From Ferrimonas kyonanensis DSM 18153 (GTDB lineage: Bacteria > Pseudomonadota > Gammaproteobacteria > Enterobacterales > Shewanellaceae): DNA of 64,000 bases. A program made the position numbers and the translations under genes. Shown piece by piece: positions 46,188-55,809 of the stretch (its first letter is position 1; the number at the start of each line of letters is the position of its first letter). The stretch is from the NCBI RefSeq assembly GCF_000425405.1, contig NZ_KE384366.1, forward strand, positions 111,437 through 175,436, in the 5' to 3' direction. The notes under the pieces are model-generated. The model had not been told where the DNA came from. It searched no databases and saw nothing but the letters and a program-made list of their open reading frames with translations.

Positions 46188-46235
46188 GAGTGCGGCTGCC
46201 AGGTTGCCGCCATCAATGGCCATCATTTCCAGCCA

Positions 46236-46266
46236 CAAAAAAAGCCGCCATCGGGCGGCTTTTTTC
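46236..46266. terminator. Second, bidirectional terminator
   Basis: AAAAAAAGCCGCC-ATCG-GGCGGCTTTTTT; serves the leftward DUF469 gene whose stop is 14 bases away and backs up the first hairpin. Confidence 0.88.
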
Positions 46267-46279
46267 AAGACCGAAGGCC

Positions 46280-46657
46280 TTAGTTCTGGAAGGTGGCATC
46301 CCAGTCGCCGTAGTTCTCGTCACCGGCAAAGATGGTCAGCTCAGGCTGGCTGCCCAGGGTGGCTTCGATCAGCGCGGCGATGCGAGCGGCCTGCTCTTCG
46401 ATGTTGGCTTCGGCAGTAAAGAAGTGGATGGCCACATGATACTGGTTATTGAAGTAGGCCAGGAAGGTGCCCACGGTGTCATTGGCGGCGTTAAATACGG
46501 CTTCGTCCAGCTTTTCGAACAGTGCAATGTCGCCGTCGAAACGGATGTGAACGCAGGTGGAAGCGAACTCACCGATGGCCAGCTTTTTCAGGTGGCGAGG
46601 TTTGTGGTGACGCTTGACTTCCGGTTTCGGGAATTCGGCAACGGCGGTAATGTTCAT
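46280..46657 (-). CDS. DUF469 (YggL-like) protein
   Basis: A 125-residue small protein. KRHHKPRHLKKLAIGEFA followed by a hydrophobic strand and a helical DIALFEKLDEAV is similar to YggL of the DUF469 family, a ribosome-associated protein in E. coli. The similarity is partial, with a longer N-terminus here, so the family call is moderate. The start at 46657 follows GAGACAGAG. It lies alone between two terminators. Confidence 0.55.
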   Translation of the reverse strand: MNITAVAEFPKPEVKRHHKPRHLKKLAIGEFASTCVHIRFDGDIALFEKLDEAVFNAANDTVGTFLAYFNNQYHVAIHFFTAEANIEEQAARIAALIEATLGSQPELTIFAGDENYGDWDATFQN

Positions 46658-46902
46658 CTCTGTCTCTCTTGTCTACAGCAGAAGGGGCGCTGCCGGATGT
46701 GGACAGCAATGGGCGGCGCAGGCCGCGGTTTCAGCGGCGCTACTCTAGCCCAGATTGGGGCAAAATTCCAATGACGACATGCAATTGATCGGCCCCGATC
46801 GCTGCCGGGATCCCGGCGGCGGGGTTTTCGCTGCCCGGTCAGGGAAAATTACACAATGAGCGGATCGGGTATGCGGGGTAAACAGGCTGGCGATTAACTG
46901 GC

Positions 46903-46943
46903 ATAAAAGCGGTTACATCACCATCGCCGGTGACGTAACCGCT
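46903..46943 (-). terminator. pyrBI terminator
   Basis: AGCGGTTAC...GTAACCGCT (46908-46916 with 46935-46943) with inner pairs, followed by TTTT on the minus strand, directly after pyrI. Confidence 0.8.
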
Positions 46944-46948
46944 GGGCA

Positions 46949-47410
46949 TCAGTTCAGTTCACTGAACAGCGAGGTATGGAAGCTCTTTTCACAGAAGTGA
47001 CACTTGAGATCCGTCTGTCGGGGCTTCTGCCGCACGTAGAACCGGGTGGTGGCAGGCTCATGATGGGTGATGCAGTTGCTGTTGGGGCAGCGCAAGACGC
47101 CATCGATGGACTCGGGCAGTTGCACCAGGTACTTGTTGACCACCTCAAAGTTGCGAATCTCATTGATGGTGGCCTCGCTGGCAAACAGCGCCAACTGGTT
47201 GGCCTGTTCGACGGTGAACACGGTGTTCTCCACCTTGATCAGGTCCTTCTTGGCCTCATCGCCACTGCGCAGGTTCAGGCCGACTGTGATGCGTTCGTTC
47301 TTGTCGGTCAGTTGAAAGAACTTGAGAATGCGCACGCCCATGCCGGCGGGGATGTGGTCGATGACGGTGCCGCGCTCAATGGCTTCCACTTTCAATTTGT
47401 TTTTCGCCAT
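46949..47410 (-). CDS. pyrI: Aspartate carbamoyltransferase regulatory chain
   Basis: A 153-residue allosteric subunit that binds ATP or CTP and passes the signal to PyrB. The zinc site is CPNSNC...CHFC, the form that contacts the catalytic chain. The N-terminal VEAIERGTVIDHIPAGMG is typical. It follows pyrB by two bases in the same operon, with GAGGAG ahead of its ATG. Confidence 0.97.
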   Translation of the reverse strand: MAKNKLKVEAIERGTVIDHIPAGMGVRILKFFQLTDKNERITVGLNLRSGDEAKKDLIKVENTVFTVEQANQLALFASEATINEIRNFEVVNKYLVQLPESIDGVLRCPNSNCITHHEPATTRFYVRQKPRQTDLKCHFCEKSFHTSLFSELN

Positions 47411-47412
47411 GA

Positions 47413-48336
47413 TTACAGCTCCTCAGACAAAACTAGGGCTAGCAGCGCCTGGCGGGCATAGACACCGTTTTCAGCCTGCTGGAAATAGTAGGCGTAGGGG
47501 GTGGCGTCGACGTCGGTGGTGATCTCATCGATCCGCGGCAGCGGGTGCAGAATTTTCAGGTTGTCTTTGACACCACCCAGCATACCCGCCGACAGCACGT
47601 ACTTGGATTTCATGTGCTGGTATTCGGTGGGATCGAAGCGCTCTTTCTGCACTCGGGTCATGTACAGCACGTCCAATTGCGGCAGCACCTGCTCCAGATC
47701 GTCCACATGGGTGAAACGTATGCAGGCATCACTGAGCTCTTCGCACAGGTAATCCGGCATGCGCAACGGCTCCGGGGCGACAAAGAAGAACTCGCAGTCA
47801 AACAGCGACAGCGCCTGGGCCAGGGAGTGAACGGTGCGGCCGTACTTCAGATCACCGACGAAGGCGACCTTCAGCCCCTGCAGCGACCCTTGAGTTTCGT
47901 AGATGCTAAACAGATCCAACAGGGTCTGGGTCGGGTGCTGATTGGCGCCGTCGCCGCCATTGATCACTGGCACACTGGAGTACTCGCTGGCCAGTCGCGC
48001 CGCGCCCTCCTGCGGGTGGCGCATGAAGAAGGCATCACTGTAGGAGGAGATGACTTTCACCGAGTCGGCCAGGGTTTCGCCTTTTTGCGCCAGCGAGGTA
48101 TTGCCGCCGGAGTCAAAGCCGATGACCGAGCCGCCAAGGCGCTGCACCGCGGTTTCAAACGACAGCCGGGTGCGAGTGGAGGCTTCGAAGAAACAACTGG
48201 CGATCACTTTGCCGGCCAGTAGTTGCGGTCTGGGGGTGGTTTTAATGGATTGAGCAGTGGAAACGATCAGTTCCAGCTCACTGCGGGACAGATCCGCAAT
48301 TGAGACGATGTTCTTATTATACAGAGGGTTTGTCAT
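47413..48336 (-). CDS. pyrB: Aspartate carbamoyltransferase catalytic chain
   Basis: A 307-residue enzyme that makes carbamoyl aspartate, the first committed step of pyrimidine synthesis. The carbamoyl-phosphate motif [15 protein letters not shown] and HPTQTLLD are intact. It forms the dodecamer with PyrI, the class B arrangement of enterics. The leader (48337-48393) has two adjoining hairpins but no T tract, unlike the E. coli attenuator. Confidence 0.97.
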   Translation of the reverse strand: MTNPLYNKNIVSIADLSRSELELIVSTAQSIKTTPRPQLLAGKVIASCFFEASTRTRLSFETAVQRLGGSVIGFDSGGNTSLAQKGETLADSVKVISSYSDAFFMRHPQEGAARLASEYSSVPVINGGDGANQHPTQTLLDLFSIYETQGSLQGLKVAFVGDLKYGRTVHSLAQALSLFDCEFFFVAPEPLRMPDYLCEELSDACIRFTHVDDLEQVLPQLDVLYMTRVQKERFDPTEYQHMKSKYVLSAGMLGGVKDNLKILHPLPRIDEITTDVDATPYAYYFQQAENGVYARQALLALVLSEEL

Positions 48337-48351
48337 GCTGAATCCCTAGGT

Positions 48352-48388
48352 TTCGGCATTCACCGAATGTGTCTGCGGGCCAGACACA
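48352..48388 (-). promoter_or_regulatory. pyrBI leader: two abutting hairpins
   Basis: Minus strand: TGTGTCTG-5-CAGACACA (48368-48388, perfect 8-base stem) is followed without gap by TTCGG-6-CCGAA (48352-48367), then CCTAGGG and the pyrB ATG. Neither has a U tract, so classic attenuation is not supported. The second stem ends about 5 bases before the ribosome site and could affect initiation. Confidence 0.5.
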
Positions 48389-48399
48389 GCCGGAACGAA

Positions 48400-48408
48400 A
48401 TTGTAGCA
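48400..48408 (-). promoter_or_regulatory. Candidate pyrBI extended -10
   Basis: TGCTACAAT (minus strand) is an extended -10 element about 57-65 bases upstream of pyrB; the -35 17 bases away (TAGGCG) is poor. Confidence 0.4.
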
Positions 48409-48605
48409 TTATGGCGCCGGTTCGCCTACAGGCGGTGGGTAAAAAACGCCGGTTTAATGGACGGTAATGGGGTTCAGTCTGCTGGCGTCAGCCACCTTGC
48501 GCTTGCGGCCCTGAGCCGGGTTGTTCGATCCGAGTCGCGCCGAGCCGAGCCATCGAATCGACACCACCGCGGGTGCTGGCAAGGGCGAGGTGGCGATGCT
48601 GGCAG
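48409..48605. other. pyrB-dbpA spacer, no gene seen
   Basis: Part of a 374-base gap. Between the candidate pyrBI -10 and the candidate dbpA -35 I find no ribosome-site-led frame, no terminator and no repeat. Confidence 0.4.
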
Positions 48606-48634
48606 TACACTCTGTGGCCAAAGGGTGCTATAGT
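48606..48634 (+). promoter_or_regulatory. Candidate dbpA promoter
   Basis: TACACT (48606-48611), 17-base spacer, TATAGT (48629-48634) with a TG extension; about 77 bases before the dbpA ATG. Confidence 0.35.
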
Positions 48635-48710
48635 CGCCGCCCTTTTGCCATCGGTTCACCCCATGGCAGCGTTCGTGGCCGTTTGCCACTGAAGACCATG
48701 GAGTACCGAT

Positions 48711-50090
48711 ATGTCCACCGCTTTCTCTTCTCTGCCTCTGTCCGGCGCCTGTCTGGATAACTTGTCGCAACTGGGCTTTAGCGAAATGACGCCGATCCAG
48801 TCGCAGTCCCTACCGGCCATTCTGGCGGGCCAGGATGTGGTGGCCAAGGCCAAAACCGGCAGTGGCAAGACCGTGGCCTTTGGCCTGGGGCTGCTGAATA
48901 AACTGGATCTGTCGGTTCAGGGCACCCAGGCGATGGTGCTGTGCCCCACCCGCGAACTGGCGGATCAGGTCACCAAAGAGATTCGTCGCCTGGCGCGGGC
49001 CATTCCTAATGTGAAGGTACTGACCCTCAGCGGCGGTGTGCCCATGGGGCCGCAGATGGGCTCGCTGGATCACGGAGCCCACGTCATCGTTGGTACTCCG
49101 GGTCGAATTCTTAAGCACATGAAAAGTGGGCGCATTCGGCTTAAGCCGCTGAACACTTTGGTGTTTGATGAGGCCGATCGGATGCTGGACATGGGATTCG
49201 AAGCCGACATCGACGCCATCCTGGAGTTGTTGCCGCAGCGACGCCAGACCCTGCTGTTCTCCGCCACCTACCCGGAGCAGATCGACGCCATGACTCACCG
49301 GGTTCAGCGCGATCCACTGATGGTGACCGTCGAAGGCAGCGAAGCCCAGGAGAAGATTGAGCAGAAGCTGGTGGAGGTGAGCCCGGCCCAGAAAGACGAC
49401 GCGCTGCTGGCGGTGCTGGCTCAGTACCAACCGGAGTCAACTGTGGTGTTCTGTAACACCCGCCGCGCCTGTCAGCAGGTGGCCGAGGTGCTGGAAGACG
49501 CCGGCGTGTACGTGGTGGCGCTGCACGGCGATCGGGATCAGCGTGAGCGGGATCAGACTCTGGTGCGCTTTGCCAGTAAGAGCGTATCGGTGCTGGTGGC
49601 GACCGACGTGGCGGCCCGCGGCTTGGACATCAAGGATCTGTCTCTGGTGGTCAACTACGACATCGCCTTCGAGAGCGAGGTGCACGTGCATCGCATCGGC
49701 CGTACCGGCCGCGCGGGCACCAAGGGCCGCGCCATCAGCCTGGCCGCCGGCGGTGAACTGCACCGGGTGGAGGAGATCGAAGCGTTGCAGGGCCAGCCTA
49801 TCCCGCGCTTGCCGTTCTCTAAGCTCAGCGTACCGGCCCGCATCGATCTGGTGCCGCCAATGGTGACCCTGTCCATCGGTGCCGGTCGCAAGAGTAAGCT
49901 GCGTGCCGGTGACATTCTTGGGGCCTTGACCGCCAAAAAGCGGATCCCGGGCAAGGCGGTGGGCAAGATTGAGATTGCCGATCGGCTCTCCTACGTGGCC
50001 ATCGAGCGCCAGTGGGCCAAAGAAGCGCTGCAGGTGCTGCAGGGTGATAAGATTAAGGGCCGCAACCTGATTGTGCGCATGCACCGCTGA
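48711..50090 (+). CDS. dbpA: ATP-dependent RNA helicase DbpA
   Basis: A 459-residue DEAD-box helicase. GFSEMTPIQ is the Q motif, AKTGSGKT motif I, VFDEADRM motif II, SAT motif III, and HRIGRTGR motif VI. The C-terminal 75 residues fit the RNA-binding domain that anchors DbpA to hairpin 92 of 23S rRNA, so it should help 50S assembly. GGAG lies 7 bases before the ATG. It is divergent from pyrB and ends at a two-way terminator. Confidence 0.93.
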   Translation: MSTAFSSLPLSGACLDNLSQLGFSEMTPIQSQSLPAILAGQDVVAKAKTGSGKTVAFGLGLLNKLDLSVQGTQAMVLCPTRELADQVTKEIRRLARAIPNVKVLTLSGGVPMGPQMGSLDHGAHVIVGTPGRILKHMKSGRIRLKPLNTLVFDEADRMLDMGFEADIDAILELLPQRRQTLLFSATYPEQIDAMTHRVQRDPLMVTVEGSEAQEKIEQKLVEVSPAQKDDALLAVLAQYQPESTVVFCNTRRACQQVAEVLEDAGVYVVALHGDRDQRERDQTLVRFASKSVSVLVATDVAARGLDIKDLSLVVNYDIAFESEVHVHRIGRTGRAGTKGRAISLAAGGELHRVEEIEALQGQPIPRLPFSKLSVPARIDLVPPMVTLSIGAGRKSKLRAGDILGALTAKKRIPGKAVGKIEIADRLSYVAIERQWAKEALQVLQGDKIKGRNLIVRMHR

Positions 50091-50117
50091 GTCATCATCG
50101 CGCCGAGTAACGGCAAC

Positions 50118-50146
50118 AAAAAAGGGCAGCCTCGGCTGCCCTTTTT
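50118..50146. terminator. Bidirectional terminator dbpA/hemL
   Basis: AAAAAAGGGCAGC-CTCG-GCTGCCCTTTTT between the convergent dbpA and hemL genes. Confidence 0.9.
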
Positions 50147-50163
50147 GTTTCTGTGGTCGCGGC

Positions 50164-51450
50164 TTAGGCGGCGATCTTAGCCAGTACCCGCTCGGCGGCG
50201 GCGATGGTGGCATCGATGTCGGCATCGCTGTGAGCCAAGGACAGGAAACCGGCTTCATAGGCGGACGGGGCCAGGTTCACCCCCTCTTCCAACATGCCGT
50301 GGAAGAAGGCGTTGAACTGCTCCATGTTGCACTGGGTCACCTGCTGGTAGCGGGTCACTTTCTCTTCGGTAGTGAAGAAGACACCGAACATGGCGCCAAC
50401 GTAGTTGACGCTCATCGGCACACCGGCTTTGTCGGCGGCGGCTTTCAGGCCCAGCGCCAGTTTTTCGGTCTTGGCGGCCAGGGCGTCGTAGATGCCAGGC
50501 TCGCGCAGCAAGTTCAGTTGCGCCATACCGGCTGCCATGGCGATGGGGTTACCGGACAGGGTGCCGGCCTGGTACACCGGACCCGCCGGGGCCAGGTACT
50601 GCATTACGTCGGCGCGGCCGCCGAAGGCACCGACAGGCATGCCACCACCGATCACCTTACCCAGGCACAGCAGATCAGGTTTGACGCCGTAATGGCCGTG
50701 AGCACCGGTCAGGGAGACGCGGAAACCGGTCATGACTTCATCGATGATCAGCAGGGCACCGTGCTCGTCACACAGGGCGCGCAGACCTTCCAGGAAGCCT
50801 TCCACCGGTGGGATGCAGTTCATGTTACCGGCAACCGGCTCCAGAATGATGGAGGAGATCTGGCCCGGGTTGGACTCAAACAGCGCCTTCACCGACTCCA
50901 GGTCGTTGTAGGTGGCGGTCAGGGTGTGCTTGGCGAAATCCGCCGGAACGCCCGGGCTGGTCGGCTCACCAAAGGTCAGCATGCCGGAACCGGCTTTCAC
51001 CAGCAGGCAGTCGGCGTGGCCATGGTAGCAGCCTTCGAACTTGATGAACTTGTCACGGCCGGTGAAGCCGCGGGCCAGGCGCAGGGCGCTCATGGTGGCT
51101 TCGGTACCGGAGTTAACCATGCGCACCTGCTCAACGTGAGGCAGGATGTCACACACCAGTTCGGCCATCTCCACTTCGGAGGCGGTCGGAGCACCGAAAG
51201 ACAGGCCGTTGTCGGCCGCTTTGACCACCGCTTCGCGGATGGCGCTGTGGTTGTGGCCCAGAATCATGGGGCCCCAGGAGCCGACGTAATCGACGTACTG
51301 CTTGCCGTCGACGTCGTACAGGTAGGCGCCGTCGGCGCGCTCGATAAATACCGGAGTACCGCCCACGCCTTTAAAGGCGCGTACGGGAGAGTTCACACCA
51401 CCTGGGATGGTTTTTTGAGCCTGTTCGAACAGGGATTCGGAGCGATTCAT
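50164..51450 (-). CDS. hemL: Glutamate-1-semialdehyde 2,1-aminomutase
   Basis: A 428-residue PLP enzyme that makes 5-aminolevulinate for tetrapyrroles. [29 protein letters not shown] and the PLP-lysine region [13 protein letters not shown] are intact. I chose ATG 51450 ([12 protein letters not shown]), with AAGGA about 6 bases upstream. Order hemL, ClC, erpA is as in E. coli. Confidence 0.97.
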   Translation of the reverse strand: MNRSESLFEQAQKTIPGGVNSPVRAFKGVGGTPVFIERADGAYLYDVDGKQYVDYVGSWGPMILGHNHSAIREAVVKAADNGLSFGAPTASEVEMAELVCDILPHVEQVRMVNSGTEATMSALRLARGFTGRDKFIKFEGCYHGHADCLLVKAGSGMLTFGEPTSPGVPADFAKHTLTATYNDLESVKALFESNPGQISSIILEPVAGNMNCIPPVEGFLEGLRALCDEHGALLIIDEVMTGFRVSLTGAHGHYGVKPDLLCLGKVIGGGMPVGAFGGRADVMQYLAPAGPVYQAGTLSGNPIAMAAGMAQLNLLREPGIYDALAAKTEKLALGLKAAADKAGVPMSVNYVGAMFGVFFTTEEKVTRYQQVTQCNMEQFNAFFHGMLEEGVNLAPSAYEAGFLSLAHSDADIDATIAAAERVLAKIAA

Positions 51451-51681
51451 CGTTATCCTTCCTGGGTTGGGTGGCCGAGGCACACCCGGTCATGAGTAAT
51501 TAAGTGTACGGTCGGAGTCCGTGCGGGCATTGGCCGGACGAACCCCTGAATGCGTCTGGAAACTGTGTGCATGGTATCGACAAATGCCACCTGAATACAG
51601 TTCCCCGGTAGATCGAAGCAGGGTGGCATTTTGTGACCTGTGTTGGCAAGGACGGCCATCACAGTTGCGTCATTAGTCATT

Positions 51682-53346
51682 CTAAAATCGCCGTGCCCGT
51701 ATCTCCTGCCTGAGCATGGACCAGGTGATGATGCCCACCGGGTGCTCCGGGTGCTCATCATAGATGTACACCGCCTTCTGACGGTTGCGGTTGAGCAACT
51801 TGTGTACCTCCGCCAGGGTGGCGGTCATCGGCAGGCCAAAGGCCTCGGTGCGGGTCAGGGGGGTATCGTCGTCGTAGTTGGCGTGCAGGGCCACCAGCTC
51901 ACAGCCTTGAGGCAGTCGCAGCAGCAGCCGCTGTTGGTGGGCGTCGTTCATCAGTTGCAGCAGCTGTTCATCGGTCTGTTTGGGGGTGCCGATGACAAAT
52001 TGGCGGTCGGCAATGGCCATGACGCCGGTTTTTTGCAGCCCCAGCTCCGTCGGCGACACCCGGTAGTCCAGCCCCATGGCGTCCAGTTGCCGCAGGAAGA
52101 TGGATCGGGAACCAAACACGCTGTAGGCCAGCAGATAGGCGGGCAGGGTCACCAGCAGTGAGGGCAGGATGATGCTGGCATCCTGAGTCAGCTCCAGCAG
52201 CGCCAGCAAGGCCGCCATGGGGGCGTGCAAGCAGACGCCCATCATGGCGGTCATGCCCAGTACCGCGTACAGCGGAATGTAGGCCTGCATCTGCGGAAAC
52301 AGCGGTGTCATGCCCCAGGCGATCAGGCTGCCCAGTACTGCTCCGATGCCGTACAGCGGGCCGATGATGCCGCCGGGAATGCCCAGCCCCAGGGCCACCC
52401 AGGTGGCGAGGATCTTGGCCCCAAGCAGCGCCAGTAACAGCCACAGCCCGGGGTTGTCACTGAGGGCGATGGAGACGGCGGCATGCTCGGTGCCCAATGC
52501 CTGCGGCAGCTGCAGGCCGATGGCGGCGGTGCAGGCTCCGGCCAACAACAGCTTCAGGGTCAGTGGCCAGCGACTGGTGGTTTCGGTGATGGTCAGCAGG
52601 CCATGGCTGAACCCGGCGGCGACGCAGCCGATGATCAACCCGGTGCCCAGCAGCAGCGGGTATTGGGCCAGGGGGATCACGTCCATGCTGAAGTGGCCGT
52701 AGAGGTGGGTGTTACCAAACACGCTCTGAGTGACCACGCTGCCGGTGACCGAAGCGATCAGTATCGGTAGGAAGCTGTGAATGCGGTATTCCCGCAACAC
52801 CACCTCCAGCACAAACAGCACCGCCGCCAGCGGCGAGTTAAAGGTGGCGCTGATGCCAGCCGCTATGCCACAAGAGGCGAGGATCGACAAGGCGTTGTCC
52901 GGCAGTTTCCAGCGACGGGCAAAGCCGGTGGCCACCGTGGCACCCAGGTGCACCGCCGGGCCTTCACGGCCAACGGAGAAGCCGCTGGCCAGGGCGATGA
53001 CGGCGCTGAAGAACTGGTTCATGGCGCTGCCTAACGGCAGGCGGCCGTAGTGAAGTTTAATGCGGTGGATGACGTAGGCGATCCCCAGACGGCGGTATTT
53101 GCTGGCGGTAACCGCGGCGATAATTGCGATCCCTGCCGCACCGGCGATGGGCAGAAGCGCTCGCCATTGTGGCGGCAGGCCGCTAAAATCGTCCGGGCTG
53201 TCGAGGATGAAGCCCTGGCCTAAATCGATGACGACCCGAAACAGCAGCAGCAGCACACCCGCTGCCAGGCCCACAAGCAGGCCAAGCAGGCACAGGTGGA
53301 TGCTGAGCTTTGCCTGAGAGAGCGTTAGGTTGCTGTTCCGGAACAT
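51682..53346 (-). CDS. ClC family chloride channel/transporter with CBS domains
   Basis: A 554-residue ClC protein. The gating-glutamate motif GREGP and PGGIIGP are present, and the C-terminal 120 residues form a CBS pair region. The canonical GSGIP selectivity loop reads RLGIA here, and the proton-glutamate pair of E. coli ClcA (IIEEM) is LEVV, so the second Glu is Val. ClcB-type proteins share the latter change. It may therefore conduct anions without tight proton exchange. It lies between hemL and erpA, as clcA in E. coli, though the residues suggest another subfamily. Confidence 0.85.
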   Translation of the reverse strand: MFRNSNLTLSQAKLSIHLCLLGLLVGLAAGVLLLLFRVVIDLGQGFILDSPDDFSGLPPQWRALLPIAGAAGIAIIAAVTASKYRRLGIAYVIHRIKLHYGRLPLGSAMNQFFSAVIALASGFSVGREGPAVHLGATVATGFARRWKLPDNALSILASCGIAAGISATFNSPLAAVLFVLEVVLREYRIHSFLPILIASVTGSVVTQSVFGNTHLYGHFSMDVIPLAQYPLLLGTGLIIGCVAAGFSHGLLTITETTSRWPLTLKLLLAGACTAAIGLQLPQALGTEHAAVSIALSDNPGLWLLLALLGAKILATWVALGLGIPGGIIGPLYGIGAVLGSLIAWGMTPLFPQMQAYIPLYAVLGMTAMMGVCLHAPMAALLALLELTQDASIILPSLLVTLPAYLLAYSVFGSRSIFLRQLDAMGLDYRVSPTELGLQKTGVMAIADRQFVIGTPKQTDEQLLQLMNDAHQQRLLLRLPQGCELVALHANYDDDTPLTRTEAFGLPMTATLAEVHKLLNRNRQKAVYIYDEHPEHPVGIITWSMLRQEIRARRF

Positions 53347-53402
53347 AATATTGAAAGCGATTTCAAGTGACTAAAGTCTAACAACAAAAAGTTTGTTTCA
53401 CT

Positions 53403-54167
53403 ATGCAGAATTGGAAACATCGTTGGCACGGTCTCAAACAGTTTGAGCGCCAATTTAATCCCAGAGGCTTGGTTTTGGTGGCGATCCTGCTGGTGGCGGT
53501 GGCCGCTGGCTACCTGCTGTCCTGGCCGCAGCGGTTGACCTTGCAACAGCAGCAGGAAAACGCCGAGGTGGCGGAGCGACTGCAAAAGGAGCGGATTCGG
53601 GTGTTGACCGAGTCTCACGCGGCATTGGAGATCGAGCTGGAAACCGAACGTCGCTCCCAGGCTGATACCGTCGCCATGATGGCGCAGTTGCGTCAGCAAC
53701 TGGCCCAGGCGGAAACCGAACTGACCTTTTATCGCAACATCATGGCGCCGGAGCAAAATGCCGACGGGGTGGTGATTCATGAAGTGGCGGTGGAGAACAG
53801 TCACAGTCCCGGTCACTTCCGCTACAAGTTGGTGCTGACCCAGCAGAAGAAGCGTAAGCGGTTTGCCAAAGGTCAGGCCTCGATGTTGCTGACCGGCAGC
53901 CAGGATGGCAGTCCGACCACGCTCAACCTGGAGCGTCTTGGGGTGGAACGGTCACAGCTGAAATTCTCGTTCCGTTACTTTCAAGAACTGGAAGGCAGCT
54001 TTGATCTGCCTGAGCACTTCGTTCCTGAACGGCTGACGGTGAAGGTAAAAACCGCCGCCGGCGGGGGCCAGAAGGCGGCCTCCACCGAGCAGGTGTACGA
54101 GTTTGCGGTGCTGACCCAGCCGGCCAGCGATGAGGGATCGCCGACATCGGTAACGGACAAAACTTGA
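53403..54167 (+). CDS. DUF6776 membrane-anchored coiled-coil protein
   Basis: A 254-residue protein with one N-terminal membrane helix (about residues 24-42), a coiled coil of about 75 residues (QQQQENAEVAERLQKERI and on), and a mixed C-terminal domain. It matches the DUF6776 family that often neighbours erpA in Alteromonadales. The bulk should be periplasmic. Function unknown. It is divergent from the ClC gene by 56 bases and 54 bases ahead of erpA, so it may share its transcript. Confidence 0.75.
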   Translation: MQNWKHRWHGLKQFERQFNPRGLVLVAILLVAVAAGYLLSWPQRLTLQQQQENAEVAERLQKERIRVLTESHAALEIELETERRSQADTVAMMAQLRQQLAQAETELTFYRNIMAPEQNADGVVIHEVAVENSHSPGHFRYKLVLTQQKKRKRFAKGQASMLLTGSQDGSPTTLNLERLGVERSQLKFSFRYFQELEGSFDLPEHFVPERLTVKVKTAAGGGQKAASTEQVYEFAVLTQPASDEGSPTSVTDKT

Positions 54168-54221
54168 ACCTAACAGTCGGGTATTAGATAATCCGCGCAG
54201 ACAGACGTTTTAGAGGTACGC

Positions 54222-54572
54222 ATGACAGCTGCAGCAGAACAAGCAATGCCGATCCAATTCTCCGATGCCGCCGCCATTAAGGTGAAAGGGCTGTTGGAGG
54301 AGGAAGAGAATCCTAATCTGAAATTGCGGGTCTATGTTACCGGCGGTGGATGCAGCGGTTTTCAGTACGGTTTTACCTTCGATGAGAAGGTGAATGACGG
54401 AGATACCACCATCGACAAAGAGGGCGTGACCCTGATCGTCGACGCCATGAGCCTGCAGTATCTGGTTGGCGGTATGGTGGATTACACCGAAGGGCTGGAA
54501 GGCAGTCGTTTCTTCGTCAACAACCCTAATGCCACCACCACCTGTGGCTGCGGCGCGTCGTTCTCCATCTGA
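54222..54572 (+). CDS. erpA: Iron-sulfur cluster insertion protein ErpA
   Basis: A 116-residue A-type carrier that hands [Fe-S] clusters to isoprenoid and respiratory enzymes. Three Cys are placed as in the family: GGGCSGF and TTCGCGASF at the C-terminus. AGAGG lies about 6 bases before the ATG. Ends at a hairpin. Confidence 0.97.
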   Translation: MTAAAEQAMPIQFSDAAAIKVKGLLEEEENPNLKLRVYVTGGGCSGFQYGFTFDEKVNDGDTTIDKEGVTLIVDAMSLQYLVGGMVDYTEGLEGSRFFVNNPNATTTCGCGASFSI

Positions 54573-54591
54573 ATTACGATCGCCACAATGC

Positions 54592-54619
54592 AAAAAGGCA
54601 CCTTTGAGGTGCCTTTTTT
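54592..54619 (+). terminator. erpA terminator
   Basis: AAAAAGGCACC-TTTGA-GGTGCCTTTTTT, 20 bases after the stop. Confidence 0.9.
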
Positions 54620-54702
54620 GTTTCAGAGGATGTGAGCTCCCTTTTTCCGACCGCGGCTTTCACGTAACCTTGTAACGTCGACGTAAAAGGAGTTACTCAC
54701 TC

Positions 54703-55809
54703 GTGAACAAGATTACCCCGCCAGCCCGTCGCTGGTACCGTCACCCCTATGTTATCGCCAGCACCATCAGCGTGTTATTGGTTCTGTGGGTGGCCTCCGG
54801 CCAATTCGGCAATGCTGCCGAAGAAGCGCCGCTCACCGAGGATACCGCCACCAGCGAGGTACCAGTGACCCGAGTGACGGTGAAACGCATCACCTCGTCC
54901 GAAGTCACTCGCGAGGTGCAGCTGTACGGCCGTACCGAGCCGGATCGCATGACCCGGATTGCGGCGGAGATCGGCGGCCGGGTGTTGAAAGTGCACGCCA
55001 AGCGCGGTGCCAAGGTGAGCCAGGGCCAGCTGTTGATCGAACTGGATGCTCGGGATCTGCCGGAGCAACTGCAGAGTGCCGAGGCGGTATTGGCGCAGCG
55101 GGAGCTCGATTACCAGGCGGCCAGCAAGTTGGCTAACCAGGGCCTGCAAGGCAAGTCTCAACTGGCGCAGAATCTCAGTGCGCTGGAGCTGGCCCGGGCA
55201 GAGCTGAAGCGGCTGCAGCTGGCGTTGGATCATACCCAGATTCGGGCGCCGTTTAGTGGCGTGTTCCACCAGCGCATGGTGGAACAGGGGGATTACGTCG
55301 GCGTCGGCGACCCTGTGGGTGAGCTGGCGGACCTCGACCCCCTGGTGGTCAAAGCCAATGTCACCGAAAGTGACATCGCCCAGTTGAGCCTGGGTCAGGC
55401 GGCCCGCGCCCGTTTTGTCGATGGCAGAACCGCCCAGGGCACGGTGCGCTACATCGCCACCGTGTCCCATGGCGGCACCAACACCTTCGACATCGAGGTG
55501 GCATTCGACAACGCCGATGGCAGCCTGTGGGCCGGTAAGAGTGCCGAGCTGTCGTTGCCGCTGGACAGCCATTACGCCATCAAGGTGAGTCCGGCGCTGC
55601 TGGCGCTGGACGAGGCCGGCAACCTGGGGGTCAAGTCGGTCGAAGACGGTCTGGTCAAGTTCATCCCCATTGAGGTGGTGATGGCCGATGCCGAAGGGGT
55701 GTGGACCGGTGGCGTTGGCAAGCAGGTGGAGATCATCACTCAGGGCCAGGGCTTCGTTCGCGATGGCGACCCGGTCGAGGTGGAGTACGACCAGGGAGAC
55801 GGCGCATGA
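54703..55809 (+). CDS. RND efflux periplasmic adaptor
   Basis: A 368-residue membrane-fusion protein. A basic start and one hydrophobic helix anchor it; then a biotinyl-lipoyl-like domain (RVLKVHAKRGAKVSQGQLLI), an alpha-hairpin (LPEQLQSAEAVLAQRELD), and beta-barrel parts (IRAPFSGVFHQRMVEQGDYV). The start is GTG with AAGGAG ten bases upstream. It should join the permease to an outer-membrane TolC-type channel, which is not here. It overlaps the permease gene by four bases. Confidence 0.93.
   Translation: MNKITPPARRWYRHPYVIASTISVLLVLWVASGQFGNAAEEAPLTEDTATSEVPVTRVTVKRITSSEVTREVQLYGRTEPDRMTRIAAEIGGRVLKVHAKRGAKVSQGQLLIELDARDLPEQLQSAEAVLAQRELDYQAASKLANQGLQGKSQLAQNLSALELARAELKRLQLALDHTQIRAPFSGVFHQRMVEQGDYVGVGDPVGELADLDPLVVKANVTESDIAQLSLGQAARARFVDGRTAQGTVRYIATVSHGGTNTFDIEVAFDNADGSLWAGKSAELSLPLDSHYAIKVSPALLALDEAGNLGVKSVEDGLVKFIPIEVVMADAEGVWTGGVGKQVEIITQGQGFVRDGDPVEVEYDQGDGA

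Noticed and set aside
48337-48480. Classic pyrBI attenuator
   Set aside because: Neither leader hairpin is followed by a U tract and no pyrimidine-rich leader peptide is present.
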